The notes below the pieces were generated by a model. The model worked only from the letters and a program-made list of their open reading frames with translations, did no database searches and was not told the DNA's origin. Shown one piece after another: positions 53,139 to 63,700 of a stretch of 64,000 nucleotides of DNA (positions are counted from its first letter, which is position 1; every line of letters starts with the position of its first letter). Source of the stretch: Polynucleobacter sp. MWH-S4W17 (GTDB taxonomy: Bacteria > Pseudomonadota > Gammaproteobacteria > Burkholderiales > Burkholderiaceae); contig NZ_CP061295.1 in NCBI RefSeq assembly GCF_018687535.1, forward strand, positions 1,178,001 through 1,242,000, in the 5' to 3' direction. The position numbers and the translations under genes were made by a program.

Positions 53139-53422
53139 GCCCAATCTCCATTATCTTCGTTTGCAAAATCTCCAAGCACCAAATTATCCTCGCCAACCTT
53201 AGCAAGGCTTTGGGCATCTTGAGCCCAATGCTCTCTCACAGTATTTTTGGGCTTACTTAGAATAATTTTTTCTCCGTCGACCGACATCTCAACAATCTCC
53301 TTTAATCCAGATTGATCAAGAATAATCTTTGGGATAACCACGCCTTTAGAGTTGCCAATAGCTCGAATAGCTACCTGTAGTGGTGCTCTAGTTTTAGCAT
53401 TAGATTTATGGCTCTTATTCAT
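53132..53422 (-). CDS. mazE: MazE-like antitoxin
   Basis: A 96-residue AbrB/MazE-type antitoxin. The swapped-hairpin DNA-binding domain is VAIRAIGNSKGVVIPKIILD, then QSGLKEIVEMSVDGEKIILS (about 17-57). The acidic C-terminus (LAKVGEDNLVLGDFANEDNG, DWAW) should wrap around the MazF toxin. The basic N-terminal extension (NKSHKSNAKTRAP) is a little longer than in E. coli. It is first in the pair and overlaps mazF, and probably represses the operon through the site just upstream. Confidence 0.9.
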   Translation of the reverse strand: MNKSHKSNAKTRAPLQVAIRAIGNSKGVVIPKIILDQSGLKEIVEMSVDGEKIILSKPKNTVREHWAQDAQSLAKVGEDNLVLGDFANEDNGDWAW

Positions 53423-53448
53423 AGTAATAACAATGTTTTTACATTACT
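53423..53448. promoter_or_regulatory. Candidate MazE operator
   Basis: AGTAAT (53423-53428) and ATTACT (53443-53448) form an inverted repeat with a 14-base spacer starting at the base before the mazE ATG. It is short, and the call rests on position. Confidence 0.35.
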
Positions 53449-53477
53449 CGGCAGACGTCAAATAAGGGAATATATCC

Positions 53478-54806
53478 CTACTTGGACGGCAAGCAATTTA
53501 GATAGAAGCGCTTGATCTCCTGATCGCAACTGACATCTCTGGGCTCAATCGGCCTCTGTAAAGAAATGCCTTCAATCGTTTTACAACGGCTTAGGGCAAC
53601 ATAGACTTGTCCTGAGGCAAATGCACCTGACGATAGGTCAACCTTAACTTTATCGAGGGTTTTGCCCTGGCTCTTATGAATCGTTACAGCCCAAGCCAGC
53701 ATGAGCGGTATCTGAACATAAGTGCCGATGATGCTGGGAGATATCTTTCCTGACATCATGTCGTGATCGTAACGATAAGACTCCCACTGATGGCCTGTTA
53801 CCTCTACCGTATTTGCGTAAGGCCCGTTTTGCACCATCACCTTCACCTTATCTGGCAGTAACTCACGCACTACACCGATCGTACCGTTGACCCAGCGCTT
53901 AGGAAATCCAGGATCCGTTGCAGTGAACATCACTTTGGCGCCAACCTTAAGTACTAAATTATTAGGTGACGGTAGGTTACGCTCATCAATATTAAATTTT
54001 CCAGTCGACGAACCTGAGTAGACTTTGCCCTCAACGGAAATTGCCCGCAAGCCTGCTCCATTTATTTGATCTGCTCGTGCATTCGTAGTGGTCAGAGTGA
54101 TGGTCTGCTCATCTATCTCGACATCCTTCCGATAGCACTGGGCATTCAGAGTATCAAGAGCCTCATCAATGTCATGATTAATCCGAATGCGATTTAATAA
54201 GCCTGCGAAGTGCTCATCCTTTTGACGGAAGATCTTAGAGAGCTCAACCATAGTGACGTCTTTGCGATGCAAGGCCATAGCGCAAAAGAAATAAGGTCCT
54301 TCGTAACCACGCTCTGCTAGGACTTGCATATCAGAACTAGAGACTACTGGTGGCAGCTGGAATAAATCCCCCACAAACATTACCTGAATGCCGCCAAAGG
54401 GCTTGCCTTTTTGCGGACCGTTCTCGCGCAGAAACAAATCCATTGCGTCCACGACATCCGCACGCACCATCGAGATCTCATCAATGATGAGTAAGCGGAT
54501 ATCTTTATAAAGACGCTTGTCGCGCAGGGGCTTAATATCTTCTTCTGGAAAAATGAGTCGTGGAGGCAACCTAAAAAAGGAATGAATGGTCACTCCTTTA
54601 ACCTGGAGCGCGGCAACCCCTGTTGGTGCAACTACTACAACGTTACCGGGAATGGTTTCTCGTAAGTAGCCGATGAGGGTCGTTTTTCCAGTGCCTGCTT
54701 TACCGCTAACGAAGATGTAAGGATCGTGACGCTCAATAGCCTCAATTACCGCTTGGTAATCGGGGGTAATTTCAATTTCGGAGGAATCTACAACAGGATT
54801 AGTCAT
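53478..54806 (-). CDS. PIF1-like superfamily 1B DNA helicase
   Basis: A 442-residue 5'-3' helicase-type ATPase. Walker A is VSGKAGTGKTTLIGYLRETI (about 33-52). Walker B and adjacent motifs are RLLIIDEISMVRADVVDAMD and VMFVGDLFQLPPVVSSSD. Later motifs are TLTTTNARADQINGAGLRAI, VNGTIGVVRELL, AWAVTIHKSQGKTLDKVKVD and QVYVALSRCKTIEGISLQRP, as in PIF1/RecD2-like proteins. No extra domains are present. It may process replication forks or G-rich DNA; the role is inferred from the family. It lies 55 bases upstream of mazE on the same strand and is separate from the GGDEF gene by 52 bases. Confidence 0.9.
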   Translation of the reverse strand: MTNPVVDSSEIEITPDYQAVIEAIERHDPYIFVSGKAGTGKTTLIGYLRETIPGNVVVVAPTGVAALQVKGVTIHSFFRLPPRLIFPEEDIKPLRDKRLYKDIRLLIIDEISMVRADVVDAMDLFLRENGPQKGKPFGGIQVMFVGDLFQLPPVVSSSDMQVLAERGYEGPYFFCAMALHRKDVTMVELSKIFRQKDEHFAGLLNRIRINHDIDEALDTLNAQCYRKDVEIDEQTITLTTTNARADQINGAGLRAISVEGKVYSGSSTGKFNIDERNLPSPNNLVLKVGAKVMFTATDPGFPKRWVNGTIGVVRELLPDKVKVMVQNGPYANTVEVTGHQWESYRYDHDMMSGKISPSIIGTYVQIPLMLAWAVTIHKSQGKTLDKVKVDLSSGAFASGQVYVALSRCKTIEGISLQRPIEPRDVSCDQEIKRFYLNCLPSK

Positions 54807-54858
54807 TCCCTATTGTTTCATGCAATGAAATAGTGCCAGACAAAATACAGGTCTAGAC

Positions 54859-56412
54859 TCAACTAATATCCTTAAAAACTGATTTAAGCACTTTCTCGCT
54901 AAATACCTGAATGGTATTTCGACCGCTAGATTTAGCCTCGTACATCGCCATATCGGCATTGTTCATCAAATCAGACTCATTAGATCCATGATCAGGATAT
55001 AGGGCCACTCCAATACTTGCGCTTGTGCTTACAGGAACGCCGTCGGCCGTCATCGGCAACATCAGAGAGGATCGAATTTTTTCAGCAACCATCAAGGCAT
55101 TCTTCTCATCACCAACACCCGGCAAGAGCACAATAAATTCATCCCCTCCGAGACGAGCTACGGTATCAGTATCTCGTAAACAGGTTCGTATTCTTTCGGC
55201 AACCTGCACCAGGACTGCATCTCCCACGAGATGGCCGTAGACATCATTAATCGTTTTAAGATTATCTAAATCAATAAAAAGAAGCGCTAATTCAGTTTGG
55301 TTGCGCTTGCAATTGGCCAGGGAATAAGAAAGGCGGTCAGAGAATAAGGTTCTATTGGGCAGCCTGGTAAGAACATCGTGATGCGCACGATATTGATTCT
55401 CAGCATTGCGCCGATAAGTCCTCAGCAGAAAAAAAGTTCCAATAAATAAAATGATGATGCTCAAAATGGTAGCGATTAATCCACCTGTCGCATTCTTATA
55501 CCAGTTGGCCAAATACAAAGTCTCAGGGACTACGGCCCCAACAATGAATGGATATCCGGTAACTTTTCTGTAGGAAATCATACGCTCGACCGGGGACGTA
55601 TTTTGCCGAGTAAAGCCGGTCTTGGATGTAAAGATCACACCATTACCTTCTGCTGCAGCGCCTAAAGATTGGTCAATCAAGGTGTTGGTATTTACCTTGC
55701 CAATGAATTTGTCGACAAAGGGCCATCGAGTCAACAAAGTTTTATCATCACGGTAGAGGGTAATGGCGGCACCGTCGCCCAAACTGGAGCCTAATCGCTC
55801 ATAGAGAACAGAAAAGACCTCAACAGAGACGCCTACCAAGATGATGCCTAGAAACTCATCGTGCGCACCATTGACGCGCCTAGCTAAGTAAAAAACCCAT
55901 TTACCGTTCCCCTTATTCTGGACGGGAGCGCTATAGAAGGTCTCAAGATCATTGTGGCTCTTTAAGTAGACAAAATAGTCTCGATCCGCCAGATTAATTT
56001 CAGGCGCAGGGTAAGAGCGAGAAAAATTAAGCACTTTACCGTCATTAGCCACAAAGGTAGTGACATCTAAAATGGAATTCGATTTTGTCTTTTCGTCTAG
56101 CAGCTCAAACTGATTTTTATTGGAAGTGAACTTGCGATAGCTTTTCTCATCTTTAATTTTTGCTGCATAAACCACATCATCAATACTATTTAAAACAGTA
56201 TTAGCAGAAAAAATAATCTGCGAAGTGTGCTCGGCCAATATTAATGTCAAGGTGGCAAGTTGATCCGCGCGATCTTCGGTTGTATTGCGGCGTAGCAAAT
56301 ACCCTGAAATTACCGCATTGATAATGAAGATGATTGCCAAAATAATAGAGGCGCCCAAAATAAGGCGAGAGTTGCGGCGAACATTGGAGCTCGGCTCAAA
56401 ACTAATCGTCAT
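54859..56412 (-). CDS. Membrane diguanylate cyclase with Cache-type sensor
   Basis: Makes c-di-GMP. The 517 residues have a membrane helix at about 16-37 (RLILGASIILAIIFIINAVI), a periplasmic Cache-type sensor (about 40-305, with LAEHTSQIIFSANTVLNSID, NLADRDYFVYLKSHND and GKWVFYLARRVN), a second helix near 310-330 (GLIATILSIIILFIGTFFLL) and a GGDEF domain to about 505. The active site reads GGDEF, and an RDTD inhibitory site lies five residues before it, so product inhibition is expected. Its start overlaps the HD-GYP gene stop as ATGA, so a synthase and a likely hydrolase are made together. Confidence 0.94.
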   Translation of the reverse strand: MTISFEPSSNVRRNSRLILGASIILAIIFIINAVISGYLLRRNTTEDRADQLATLTLILAEHTSQIIFSANTVLNSIDDVVYAAKIKDEKSYRKFTSNKNQFELLDEKTKSNSILDVTTFVANDGKVLNFSRSYPAPEINLADRDYFVYLKSHNDLETFYSAPVQNKGNGKWVFYLARRVNGAHDEFLGIILVGVSVEVFSVLYERLGSSLGDGAAITLYRDDKTLLTRWPFVDKFIGKVNTNTLIDQSLGAAAEGNGVIFTSKTGFTRQNTSPVERMISYRKVTGYPFIVGAVVPETLYLANWYKNATGGLIATILSIIILFIGTFFLLRTYRRNAENQYRAHHDVLTRLPNRTLFSDRLSYSLANCKRNQTELALLFIDLDNLKTINDVYGHLVGDAVLVQVAERIRTCLRDTDTVARLGGDEFIVLLPGVGDEKNALMVAEKIRSSLMLPMTADGVPVSTSASIGVALYPDHGSNESDLMNNADMAMYEAKSSGRNTIQVFSEKVLKSVFKDIS

Positions 56413-57719
56413 TTAAGGTCTCCGTATAACTCAGAGATTCTCAAAAAATTGTCTTTTTCCTGGATGAATGCTTCGACAATACTCGGGTCAAAGCGCCCTC
56501 CTTTTAATCTAATAATTTCCAAGCAAGCTTCTTCGTGAGACCACTTCTTTTTATACACCCGTTCATTAACCAAAGCATCATAGGTATCGGCCAAGGACAT
56601 CAGTCTGGCTGGTAAAGGAATTTCCTCGCCCTTTAGCCCCAGTGGATAACCTGAACCATCCCAATTCTCATGGTGCCCCCCAGCAATCTTAATGGCAGCA
56701 TCCAAGACATGGGTGTTCTTTGCATCTTTGAGTTTGGCAGCGCTGAGAACATCTTTGCCCAAATTGGCATGGGTTCTCATGGTTTGCCACTCATCGTCGG
56801 TCAGGGATCCCGCCTTTTTTAAGATTTCATCGGGGATTCCGACTTTCCCAATATCGTGTAGTGGTGCAGCCTTCACGATATTCTCTATTGCTTTTAGAGT
56901 TAGCTCATCTGCATAGGCCCCACTTGACCTCAATCTTTCAGCTAAAGCACGCACATAGTTTTTAGTGCGCAGAATATGATTACCGGTTTCGTTATCCCTC
57001 ACCATGGATAGTGCATTTAGGCTATTGAGCATCCCATCCTCAATGGCATGCGAGCTCCTGCGATATTCATGCCAGAGCTTTTCGAGGTAATAATTGGTAA
57101 TTAATATGCAAATCGTGACAATACAGAGTATTGCCGTTATCCGCATTACAAAGGCTAAGCCGCCTTCTTGATAAAGCGTGCCGGGGTGAGTCGCTTCATC
57201 TAGTGCTAAAAGCGATCGAATGATGCGGGCACCAAGCTGGAAAAACTCAACCCCAAGCAATAATTTAATTTGATAAGCGTTATCTTTTTTTAATAGCTGA
57301 CTTAAAGATGTAATTTGCCAAACACAAAAGATACTGAGCGCAAAATTCATCAAATGAATACGGTCTTGTGTTTCTCCAAAAAAGTGCAAATAAACGTATA
57401 TTAAGGAGGCGCTTACAAATATAGCGAGAGCAACCATTCTGCTCGACTTCATTAATGCGCCATTCCAAACGCTGAACAATAATGAAATGTTGGCGACGCC
57501 TGCAATGAGGAAGATATTGGCCAAGGCCAACACCATCTTGCCAGCCCATGGAGCGATTGCATAACCCAACATGGAGGCCGCTAAAAAGCTCAGACCTATT
57601 GGCCAATAGATAGCCCTAAATTGAGCACGATCGTCATCCCGGTTTGCCAAGAAACGGCCCATCAAGCCGACTAGGACGATAAATATGGCAAAGTAAAAAG
57701 TTTGATTTGCTAACTGCAT
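56409..57719 (-). CDS. HD-GYP domain protein, likely c-di-GMP phosphodiesterase
   Basis: A 436-residue protein. The N-terminal part (1-225) has about seven membrane helices (FYFAIFIVLVGLMGRFLANR, IYWPIGLSFLAASMLGYAIA, MVALAIFVSASLIYVYLHFF and more), like a MASE-type sensor. The C-terminal HD-GYP domain has NETGNHILRTKNYVRALAER, the metal motif PLHDIGKVGIPDEILKKAG, THANLGKDVL, GHHENWDGSGYPLGLKGEEI and LPARLMSLADTYDALVNERV. All key HD-GYP residues (HD, HHExxDGSGYP) are present, so activity is likely. It is divergent from bcsZ and overlaps the diguanylate cyclase gene. Confidence 0.93.
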   Translation of the reverse strand: MQLANQTFYFAIFIVLVGLMGRFLANRDDDRAQFRAIYWPIGLSFLAASMLGYAIAPWAGKMVLALANIFLIAGVANISLLFSVWNGALMKSSRMVALAIFVSASLIYVYLHFFGETQDRIHLMNFALSIFCVWQITSLSQLLKKDNAYQIKLLLGVEFFQLGARIIRSLLALDEATHPGTLYQEGGLAFVMRITAILCIVTICILITNYYLEKLWHEYRRSSHAIEDGMLNSLNALSMVRDNETGNHILRTKNYVRALAERLRSSGAYADELTLKAIENIVKAAPLHDIGKVGIPDEILKKAGSLTDDEWQTMRTHANLGKDVLSAAKLKDAKNTHVLDAAIKIAGGHHENWDGSGYPLGLKGEEIPLPARLMSLADTYDALVNERVYKKKWSHEEACLEIIRLKGGRFDPSIVEAFIQEKDNFLRISELYGDLK

Positions 57720-57773
57720 GAAATATCTAAATAAATTAGGCCAATTAAATGCCGGTAATACATAATGTACCCT

Positions 57774-57792
57774 ATTAGTCAGTATTACTAAT
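57774..57792. promoter_or_regulatory. Dyad between the c-di-GMP genes and bcsZ
   Basis: ATTAGT (57774-57779), spacer CAGTATT, ACTAAT (57787-57792) in the short divergent region (57720-57837). A GGTA/TACC pair (57754-57771) lies beside it. It could be a shared operator for HD-GYP and bcsZ. Confidence 0.35.
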
Positions 57793-57837
57793 CATAATCA
57801 ATTGCCAGTCTATCGTTCACCTAAATTCAATCCCTCA

Positions 57838-58851
57838 ATGACCTGGCGCACCCTTCTCCGGTTTTGGCTTTTGAGTATTGCTCTTGTATTGCACTCTCCA
57901 GCGCATGCTGTTGCTAGTGAAGACTGGGCTCAATTTAAATCTGCATTTATTGAAAATGGCCGAGTGATCGATGTCGGCCAGAATGGTATTAGCCATACCG
58001 AGGGTCAAGGGATGGCATTGCTGCTTGCAGTACAGAATAATGACCCAAGCTCCTTTGCTCAAATCTGGACTTGGACACAACACAATCTTCAAGTACGTGA
58101 CGATAAATTGTTTGCTTGGAGCTGGTCTCCAATGGTGGGCATTAATGATCTCAACAATGCCAGCGATGGTGACTTGTTTATTGCCTGGGCTTTATCGCGA
58201 GCATATAAAAAATGGAATGAGCCCAGTTATCTGTTTGCAGCCATTCAAGTCAGTCAATCTATTAGAGCTAAGCTTTTACGTAAAACTAGCAAAGGAACAG
58301 TTTTACTTCCTGGAGCAATGGGCTTTGAAAAGCCTGAAGGCCTGAAACTTAACCTCTCCTACTGGGTCTTCCCCGCTATTGCCGATCTCGCTTTGCTTGA
58401 CCCCGCGCCGGAATGGGAAGAATTAAGGGAAACAGGCTTACAACTCATTCAAGAAGCCCGCTTTGGTAAATGGCAACTACCACCCGACTGGTTGCAATTG
58501 GAGGGCGAGAATATCAGCCCTGTGGATGGCGATCAATTTGGATACAACGCTGTTCGTATACCTCTTTATCTGATCTGGGGACAGCAAGCCAATCCCGCCT
58601 CGATTAAGCCCTTCCAAAACTTCTGGGGTCCCTTTGCTGGAAAACCGCTCTTACCAGCTTGGGTAAACGTGAATACCGGTGAAATGGCAACGTACAATGC
58701 ATCGGCAGGCTTTTATAGTATTGCAGCCATAACGCTTGCTTACCCCATTGTAGATTCAACCCCATTGCCCAGCTATAAACCGTCCCAAGGCTATTACTCT
58801 TCTATGCTTTCTTTATTTACCAACATGGCTTTAGAGGATCTCAAAAAGTAA
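57838..58851 (+). CDS. bcsZ: Cellulose-complex endoglucanase BcsZ (GH8)
   Basis: Periplasmic family 8 endo-beta-1,4-glucanase that trims or edits cellulose during synthesis. ATG 57838 gives 337 residues with signal peptide MTWRTLLRFWLLSIALVLHS, cut near AHA; a TTG at 57802 would add 12 residues and was not used. Family motifs are DWAQFKSAFIENGRVIDVGQ, ISHTEGQGMALLLAVQNNDP (catalytic Glu in HTEGQ), FAWSWSPMVGINDLNNASDG, DLFIAWALSRAY and PVDGDQFGYNAVRIPLYLIW. It is followed one base later by bcsG. The bcsA/B synthase genes are not in the window; bcsC is convergent at the right end. Confidence 0.94.
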   Translation: MTWRTLLRFWLLSIALVLHSPAHAVASEDWAQFKSAFIENGRVIDVGQNGISHTEGQGMALLLAVQNNDPSSFAQIWTWTQHNLQVRDDKLFAWSWSPMVGINDLNNASDGDLFIAWALSRAYKKWNEPSYLFAAIQVSQSIRAKLLRKTSKGTVLLPGAMGFEKPEGLKLNLSYWVFPAIADLALLDPAPEWEELRETGLQLIQEARFGKWQLPPDWLQLEGENISPVDGDQFGYNAVRIPLYLIWGQQANPASIKPFQNFWGPFAGKPLLPAWVNVNTGEMATYNASAGFYSIAAITLAYPIVDSTPLPSYKPSQGYYSSMLSLFTNMALEDLKK

Positions 58852-58852
58852 T

Positions 58853-60397
58853 ATGGGAATTTGGAATTTCTATTTCATTATCAAAATAATCCTGTTCTAT
58901 ACAGGCTATATTCATTTCCATGTTTTTGTTAATGCTGCTTTTGCGTTATTTCTGATTTTTTCCCATGCTAATCCGACCTTGCTACGAATTCGCAAATGGG
59001 TAGCACTGCCTATTGCTATTGTTATTCTGTATTTTGATAGCCCGCTGCCACCCCTGCGAAATATCATTCCTAAAATAAGCCAGTTACTCGATTTTAGTTA
59101 TCAGTACTACCTTGAACTCTTAACCCGAATTTTTGATTGGCGAGTAATTGCCATCTTGTTGGGTCTCTATATTGTTTACTTCCTTCTTTCGAAGAAGATC
59201 AGAATGACCACCATTGCGTCATTAGCAATCATGAGCACCCTGCTTCCATTGGGGGCTACTATGCCTTCCTTAGCATACGATGCTGATGGCCAAGTCATTG
59301 GCCTGCCCAGCGATACAGCACTCACTGAATCGCTTGATGGCTTCTTTATTGAAGAAGCATCTCGCACCGCCTTCAACCGCTCACAAAAAGCCAGCGGTGC
59401 TCCGTTTGATGTCTTGGTCATTAATGTCTGCTCCCTGGCTTGGGACGACCTTAAATACATCAAAGAAGAGAACAATCCGCTGTTCCAACGCTTCCACTAT
59501 TTGTTTACTAGCTTTAATTCGGCCTCTTCTTATAGCGGGCCATCGATTATTCGCTTATTGCGCGGTAGTCGTGGACAACAGGACCAACGCGATTTATACA
59601 AGCCTGCCGTTGAAGATTCCCTGTTATTTAACAATCTCAATAAAACAGGCTTCCAAGTTCAATTGGCCTTAAATCATGATGGTAAGTACGGCGACCTCCT
59701 GAAAGAGATCCGAAATGAAGGCGGTATGTCTGCCCCGCTGTTCGATAACACGCAAGCTACCCCTTATTTAAGAGGTTTTGATGGCTCGCAAATTTATGAT
59801 GACTACTCCGTGCTATCCAATTGGTGGGATGCCCGTATGAAGTCCCCTAATGAACGGGTCGCCCTTTTCTACAATACGATCTCATTGCATGATGGCAATC
59901 GTGCGCTGGATGGTGGCAAACAAGAAAACAGTGTCGAGACCTACTCTCGCAGAGCACGTAAATTATTGAGTGATATTGATCGCTTTTATGCCAAGGTCAA
60001 TAGCTCTGGCCGACAAGTGGTGATTGTGTTCATCCCTGAGCATGGTGCAGCGATTCGTAGAAACAAAAATGAGATCGTGGGTATGCGTGAAATCCCAAGC
60101 CCTAACGTGACAAATATTCCTGTGGGAGTCATGTTTACTGGTAAAGCAGATGCGCCGGTCAAGACAAATATCATCGAACAGCCGGCTAGCTACCTGGCTG
60201 CTTCCGACTTAATCTCCAAGTTTGTAGGCAAAGCACCTTTTGGCGCCAATAGTCCAAGTGCAGAGATTTATCTAAAAAACCTGCCGAGCACACGTTTTGT
60301 GGCTGAGAATGAAGATTCAGTGATTATGAAGTTTGGAGCCTCGTACTATTTCCGCTCCAACGATATCAATTGGAATCTATTCGAAACCAATAACTAA
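58853..60397 (+). CDS. bcsG: Cellulose phosphoethanolamine transferase BcsG
   Basis: Inner-membrane enzyme that adds phosphoethanolamine to cellulose. The 514 residues have several N-terminal membrane helices (about 5-150, WNFYFIIKIILFYTGYIHFH, VALPIAIVILYFDSPLPPLR, WRVIAILLGLYIVYFLLS) and a periplasmic alkaline-phosphatase-type domain. Motifs are PFDVLVINVCSLAWDDLKYI, NSASSYSGPSIIRLLRGSRG with the likely nucleophile Ser near 228, FYNTISLHDGNRALDG and VVIVFIPEHGAAIRRNKNEI, the last with metal-binding His. It begins one base after bcsZ and ends overlapping the stop of the convergent small TPR-like gene by four bases. Confidence 0.93.
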   Translation: MGIWNFYFIIKIILFYTGYIHFHVFVNAAFALFLIFSHANPTLLRIRKWVALPIAIVILYFDSPLPPLRNIIPKISQLLDFSYQYYLELLTRIFDWRVIAILLGLYIVYFLLSKKIRMTTIASLAIMSTLLPLGATMPSLAYDADGQVIGLPSDTALTESLDGFFIEEASRTAFNRSQKASGAPFDVLVINVCSLAWDDLKYIKEENNPLFQRFHYLFTSFNSASSYSGPSIIRLLRGSRGQQDQRDLYKPAVEDSLLFNNLNKTGFQVQLALNHDGKYGDLLKEIRNEGGMSAPLFDNTQATPYLRGFDGSQIYDDYSVLSNWWDARMKSPNERVALFYNTISLHDGNRALDGGKQENSVETYSRRARKLLSDIDRFYAKVNSSGRQVVIVFIPEHGAAIRRNKNEIVGMREIPSPNVTNIPVGVMFTGKADAPVKTNIIEQPASYLAASDLISKFVGKAPFGANSPSAEIYLKNLPSTRFVAENEDSVIMKFGASYYFRSNDINWNLFETNN

Positions 60398-60780
60398 GGC
60401 TTCGACTTGGCTGTAGACTCCGGCCATAGCGCAGGAATATCTACCACTTTATCAGTGCCGACTGAATTACCAAGTACATCCAAGTAAACAACCTCGCCAT
60501 TGATTTCAATGGGAATCTTTTCTTGAGCAATCTTTCGAACTGCTTCTAAGTTAGCCTTAATGTCAGGGCTATGCGGATTTAAGCGATATGCTCTCTCCAG
60601 CAGGATGACTGCAGTAGAGATATCTTGCTCCTTCAACGCATAAAGTGCACGTTCATTGAGTTCTCCGGGAAGATAGGGATCAAACTCAGGGGCACCACTC
60701 AAGGGCTGAGCACTCAGCATTGAGGATGCGACCATACCTATCACCATAAGCAAAATAGAGGATGAGATAGATTTGTTCAT
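60394..60780 (-). CDS. Small secreted TPR-like protein downstream of bcsC
   Basis: A 128-residue exported protein. Signal peptide MNKSISSSILLMVIGMVASS, cut after SAQ. The core ELNERALYALKEQDISTAVI, then LLERAYRLNPHSPDIKANLE, then AVRKIAQEK is about one and a half TPR-like helical repeats. A beta tail IPIEINGEVVYLDVLGNSVG ends it. It follows bcsC by 13 bases, so it is probably co-expressed and could assist BcsC or cellulose export. No named family recognised. Its end overlaps the convergent bcsG stop. Confidence 0.7.
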   Translation of the reverse strand: MNKSISSSILLMVIGMVASSMLSAQPLSGAPEFDPYLPGELNERALYALKEQDISTAVILLERAYRLNPHSPDIKANLEAVRKIAQEKIPIEINGEVVYLDVLGNSVGTDKVVDIPALWPESTAKSKP

Positions 60781-60793
60781 TATCTAAAATTCA

Positions 60794-63700
60794 TTAAAAG
60801 CGGGACGTCGGGATTACCGGCTGCGTCTGCAAAGGTACAGGGTTTGGCGCAGTACCATCCAGCGCAATCCGGACGTACAGCACAAAACTATTTGGAGCAT
60901 AGTAAGGCGAACGCTCTAACTTTAAGCGATTGCCAACAAAGACTGATGGTGTGACTTGATATTCCCAAGCTGCTAAGAAAGAATAGGCGCTACCAGGTCC
61001 AGAGCTTCCTGAATACGTGGCGTTATTGGAGGCAGCTTGATATTCTGAATTGGTAGGAAAGTATGGTGCTGCATCGGTACGTGACCAGTTGGTTGAAACC
61101 GAACCACCAACAACATAGGAGAAACGCGCAAAACGCTGCGAGTAATTTAAAGGGAGTGTTACAGAGCGATAGCTTTGCGGGCTGTAATAGCCACCCTGAC
61201 CATAGGTAAACTCTCCGGCATTTCTTTTAAAGCCCCAGAGCATGCCCGTGAGACCGCTAGAGAGCTGACGATCAGTTTCATTGACGATACGCCAGTTCAG
61301 ACCGGCCATAAATTGATTGTCACTATTGCTCTGCACATTGGTACCCGTCAGGCTGCGCGCGCGATAGTAAGTCCATCCGCCCAAGGTGCCACCCTGATCC
61401 AGGCTCAAGCCAACCGTTCCACCAGTCGCAACCATACCGCCCCAGACGGAACCGGTCACAGGATCACGAGTACCGGCATATGAAAGCAAAGTACTGGTCA
61501 TGGGGCGGCGCGCCAATTCCAAAGAGATGCCAACAGGACCCGCATCCAGCTTCTGCTTCACTCCACCAATCCAATTTTGGGTCAGGAAGCCTAATGGGGT
61601 TGTACCAATATCCGCCTTAAAGTTTTGCTTCTCATAGCCAATGTTGAGAGCAGTGCCTGATGCTGATTGATTTGAGTAACCAGTTGGGCATTTTCCGGGG
61701 CCAGTTCCACCACCACAAACGGTAGCCATAGTGCCAAAAGTACTTACTTGATATGCGTTACCAGCATCAATGGTGCCTGCATTAATATTGACCTGGTCTG
61801 CGCGGAATGTCATCCTTTCGTCTGCGCGCATTGGCATCTTCCACTCCAGTGGAATCTCCGTAGCACGGTAATAAGACTGTCCTGGGGTGCCATTGAGAGA
61901 TAAATAGTCGACAGCTGAATCAAGCCAATTAGTGCGCATCTCTATCATGTCGGCCATCTGTTTATATTGATATGCACTTCCTGATGGAACGGCCGATGGC
62001 TCCAGAATGGGTGGTTCAATCTGGAATACAGAAACTCGGGACGAGCTTGTTACTGGCTTGAGTGTAGACAGACTGTGGTAACTAGAGAGTGGCACTGGAG
62101 ATTGAACAAGGGCGCGTTGTTCAATATCGATCGCCTTATCCAAATACCCCTCTCTTCTTTGGATCTGACTATCCAAATACATCATCTTGTAGTTATTAGG
62201 CGCCACAGAAATCAGCGGTTGTAGCTTTTGTTTGGCAACTTGAATATCACCGGAGCGAATGTATTGACCAATCGCCCTAAGCTCTGCCGCCTCTTGAAGA
62301 TCGGCATAATCTTGTTTTTGCCCTGGGCTTAACTTTTGATTTGAGACCAGCGCCATCTCCTGTTGGAATGCTTCTAGCTGGTCGTTATTAAGGAGAAAGT
62401 TGGCATAACGCAAATGCCATTCAACTGAAAGATTGGGGGTTCCCTGCTCTATCTTCTGAAAAAGAGCGTTGGCTTGCTCCACTTTTCCGATTTTGCCCCA
62501 CATCAACGCAACCAAGGAAGAAAGATCGGGATCGTTGGATACTTCATCCTCAAGCACGCTTAGTTGGGCGATAGCCTTATCATGATTTTCCTGGGCATTG
62601 AGTCTATTTATCTGAGTTAGCTGTAAATCAACCCAAACGCCTCTTTGGAAGCGTGTAATTTTAGGGGTACGTTCAGACGCTGGAATACTTTCCAAGACTT
62701 TGAGGGCTGGTTGATTTTGATCTAGGCCAGATAAGTACAAAGCATAAGCATACAAACCTTCAATACTATTAGGATGCGTTTTTAGAAAGGCATCAAATAT
62801 TGCAATACCTTCTTTAGGACGGTGCAGCTTTGCATATAAACGCGCTAAATCTAGGCGCAGCCAAATCTCATCCTTGTCAAGCGCTACTGCCTGCTTCAAA
62901 AGCACAATGGCTTTTTGGATCTCGCCCGCCGCTAGCGCTTGGCGAATATCAAAATCGAGTCTTATCTGAGTCAATTTCAACTTATCGCTTGGTGATAGCT
63001 GGGCTTTGGCAAGCTGCTGTAATACTGGATCTAGCTCATCATCACGCTGTAAGCGATTAAGAACATTGGCATACGTTAAGCGAAGAGATATTGCATCAGA
63101 AGAGGGTTTAGCCAGTGCGCTGCGCATCAGGCTTAAAGCTTCCTCAGTTTTATCCGCACCTAATAAGAATAGGACATTCGCATTGGTCATCTCGGGATCA
63201 TTGGGAGCAAGTCGTAAGCCCTCTTTCATTACAGCCAAACCTTTGTCGACTGAGCCCAGGCCCTCATAAACTCCAGCCAGCTGAAATCGTAACCAAGGAT
63301 TGAGTGGATCAAGCTTTAGCGCGCTCTGGAGATAGGGAATAGCTGCCTCACTCTGCCCCTTATTTACTAAATCATCTGCCTGTGAACTCAAAATCTTGAC
63401 ACGCAAATAATCGTATCCCTTACCAGCAGAGGTGCTTGCAGGTGCCTGCGCATTAATTAATGCCAGCGCCTCATCGCGTCTGCCGTTATTAATTAATAGC
63501 TGAACCAATCCCCTTAAAGCAATGCCGTTATCGGATTCGATCGCCAAAGCCTCACGAAATTCCTTCTCTGCTTCTTTGTTATTTCCTCGTTCAGCTTCAA
63601 TAGTGCCAAATACAGCAAACCCCTCTGCACCCTGCGGCTCCAACTGAATGGCTGCACGGATTTTCTCCATCGCTAACGGGTAGTTCTTCTTATCCCGGGC

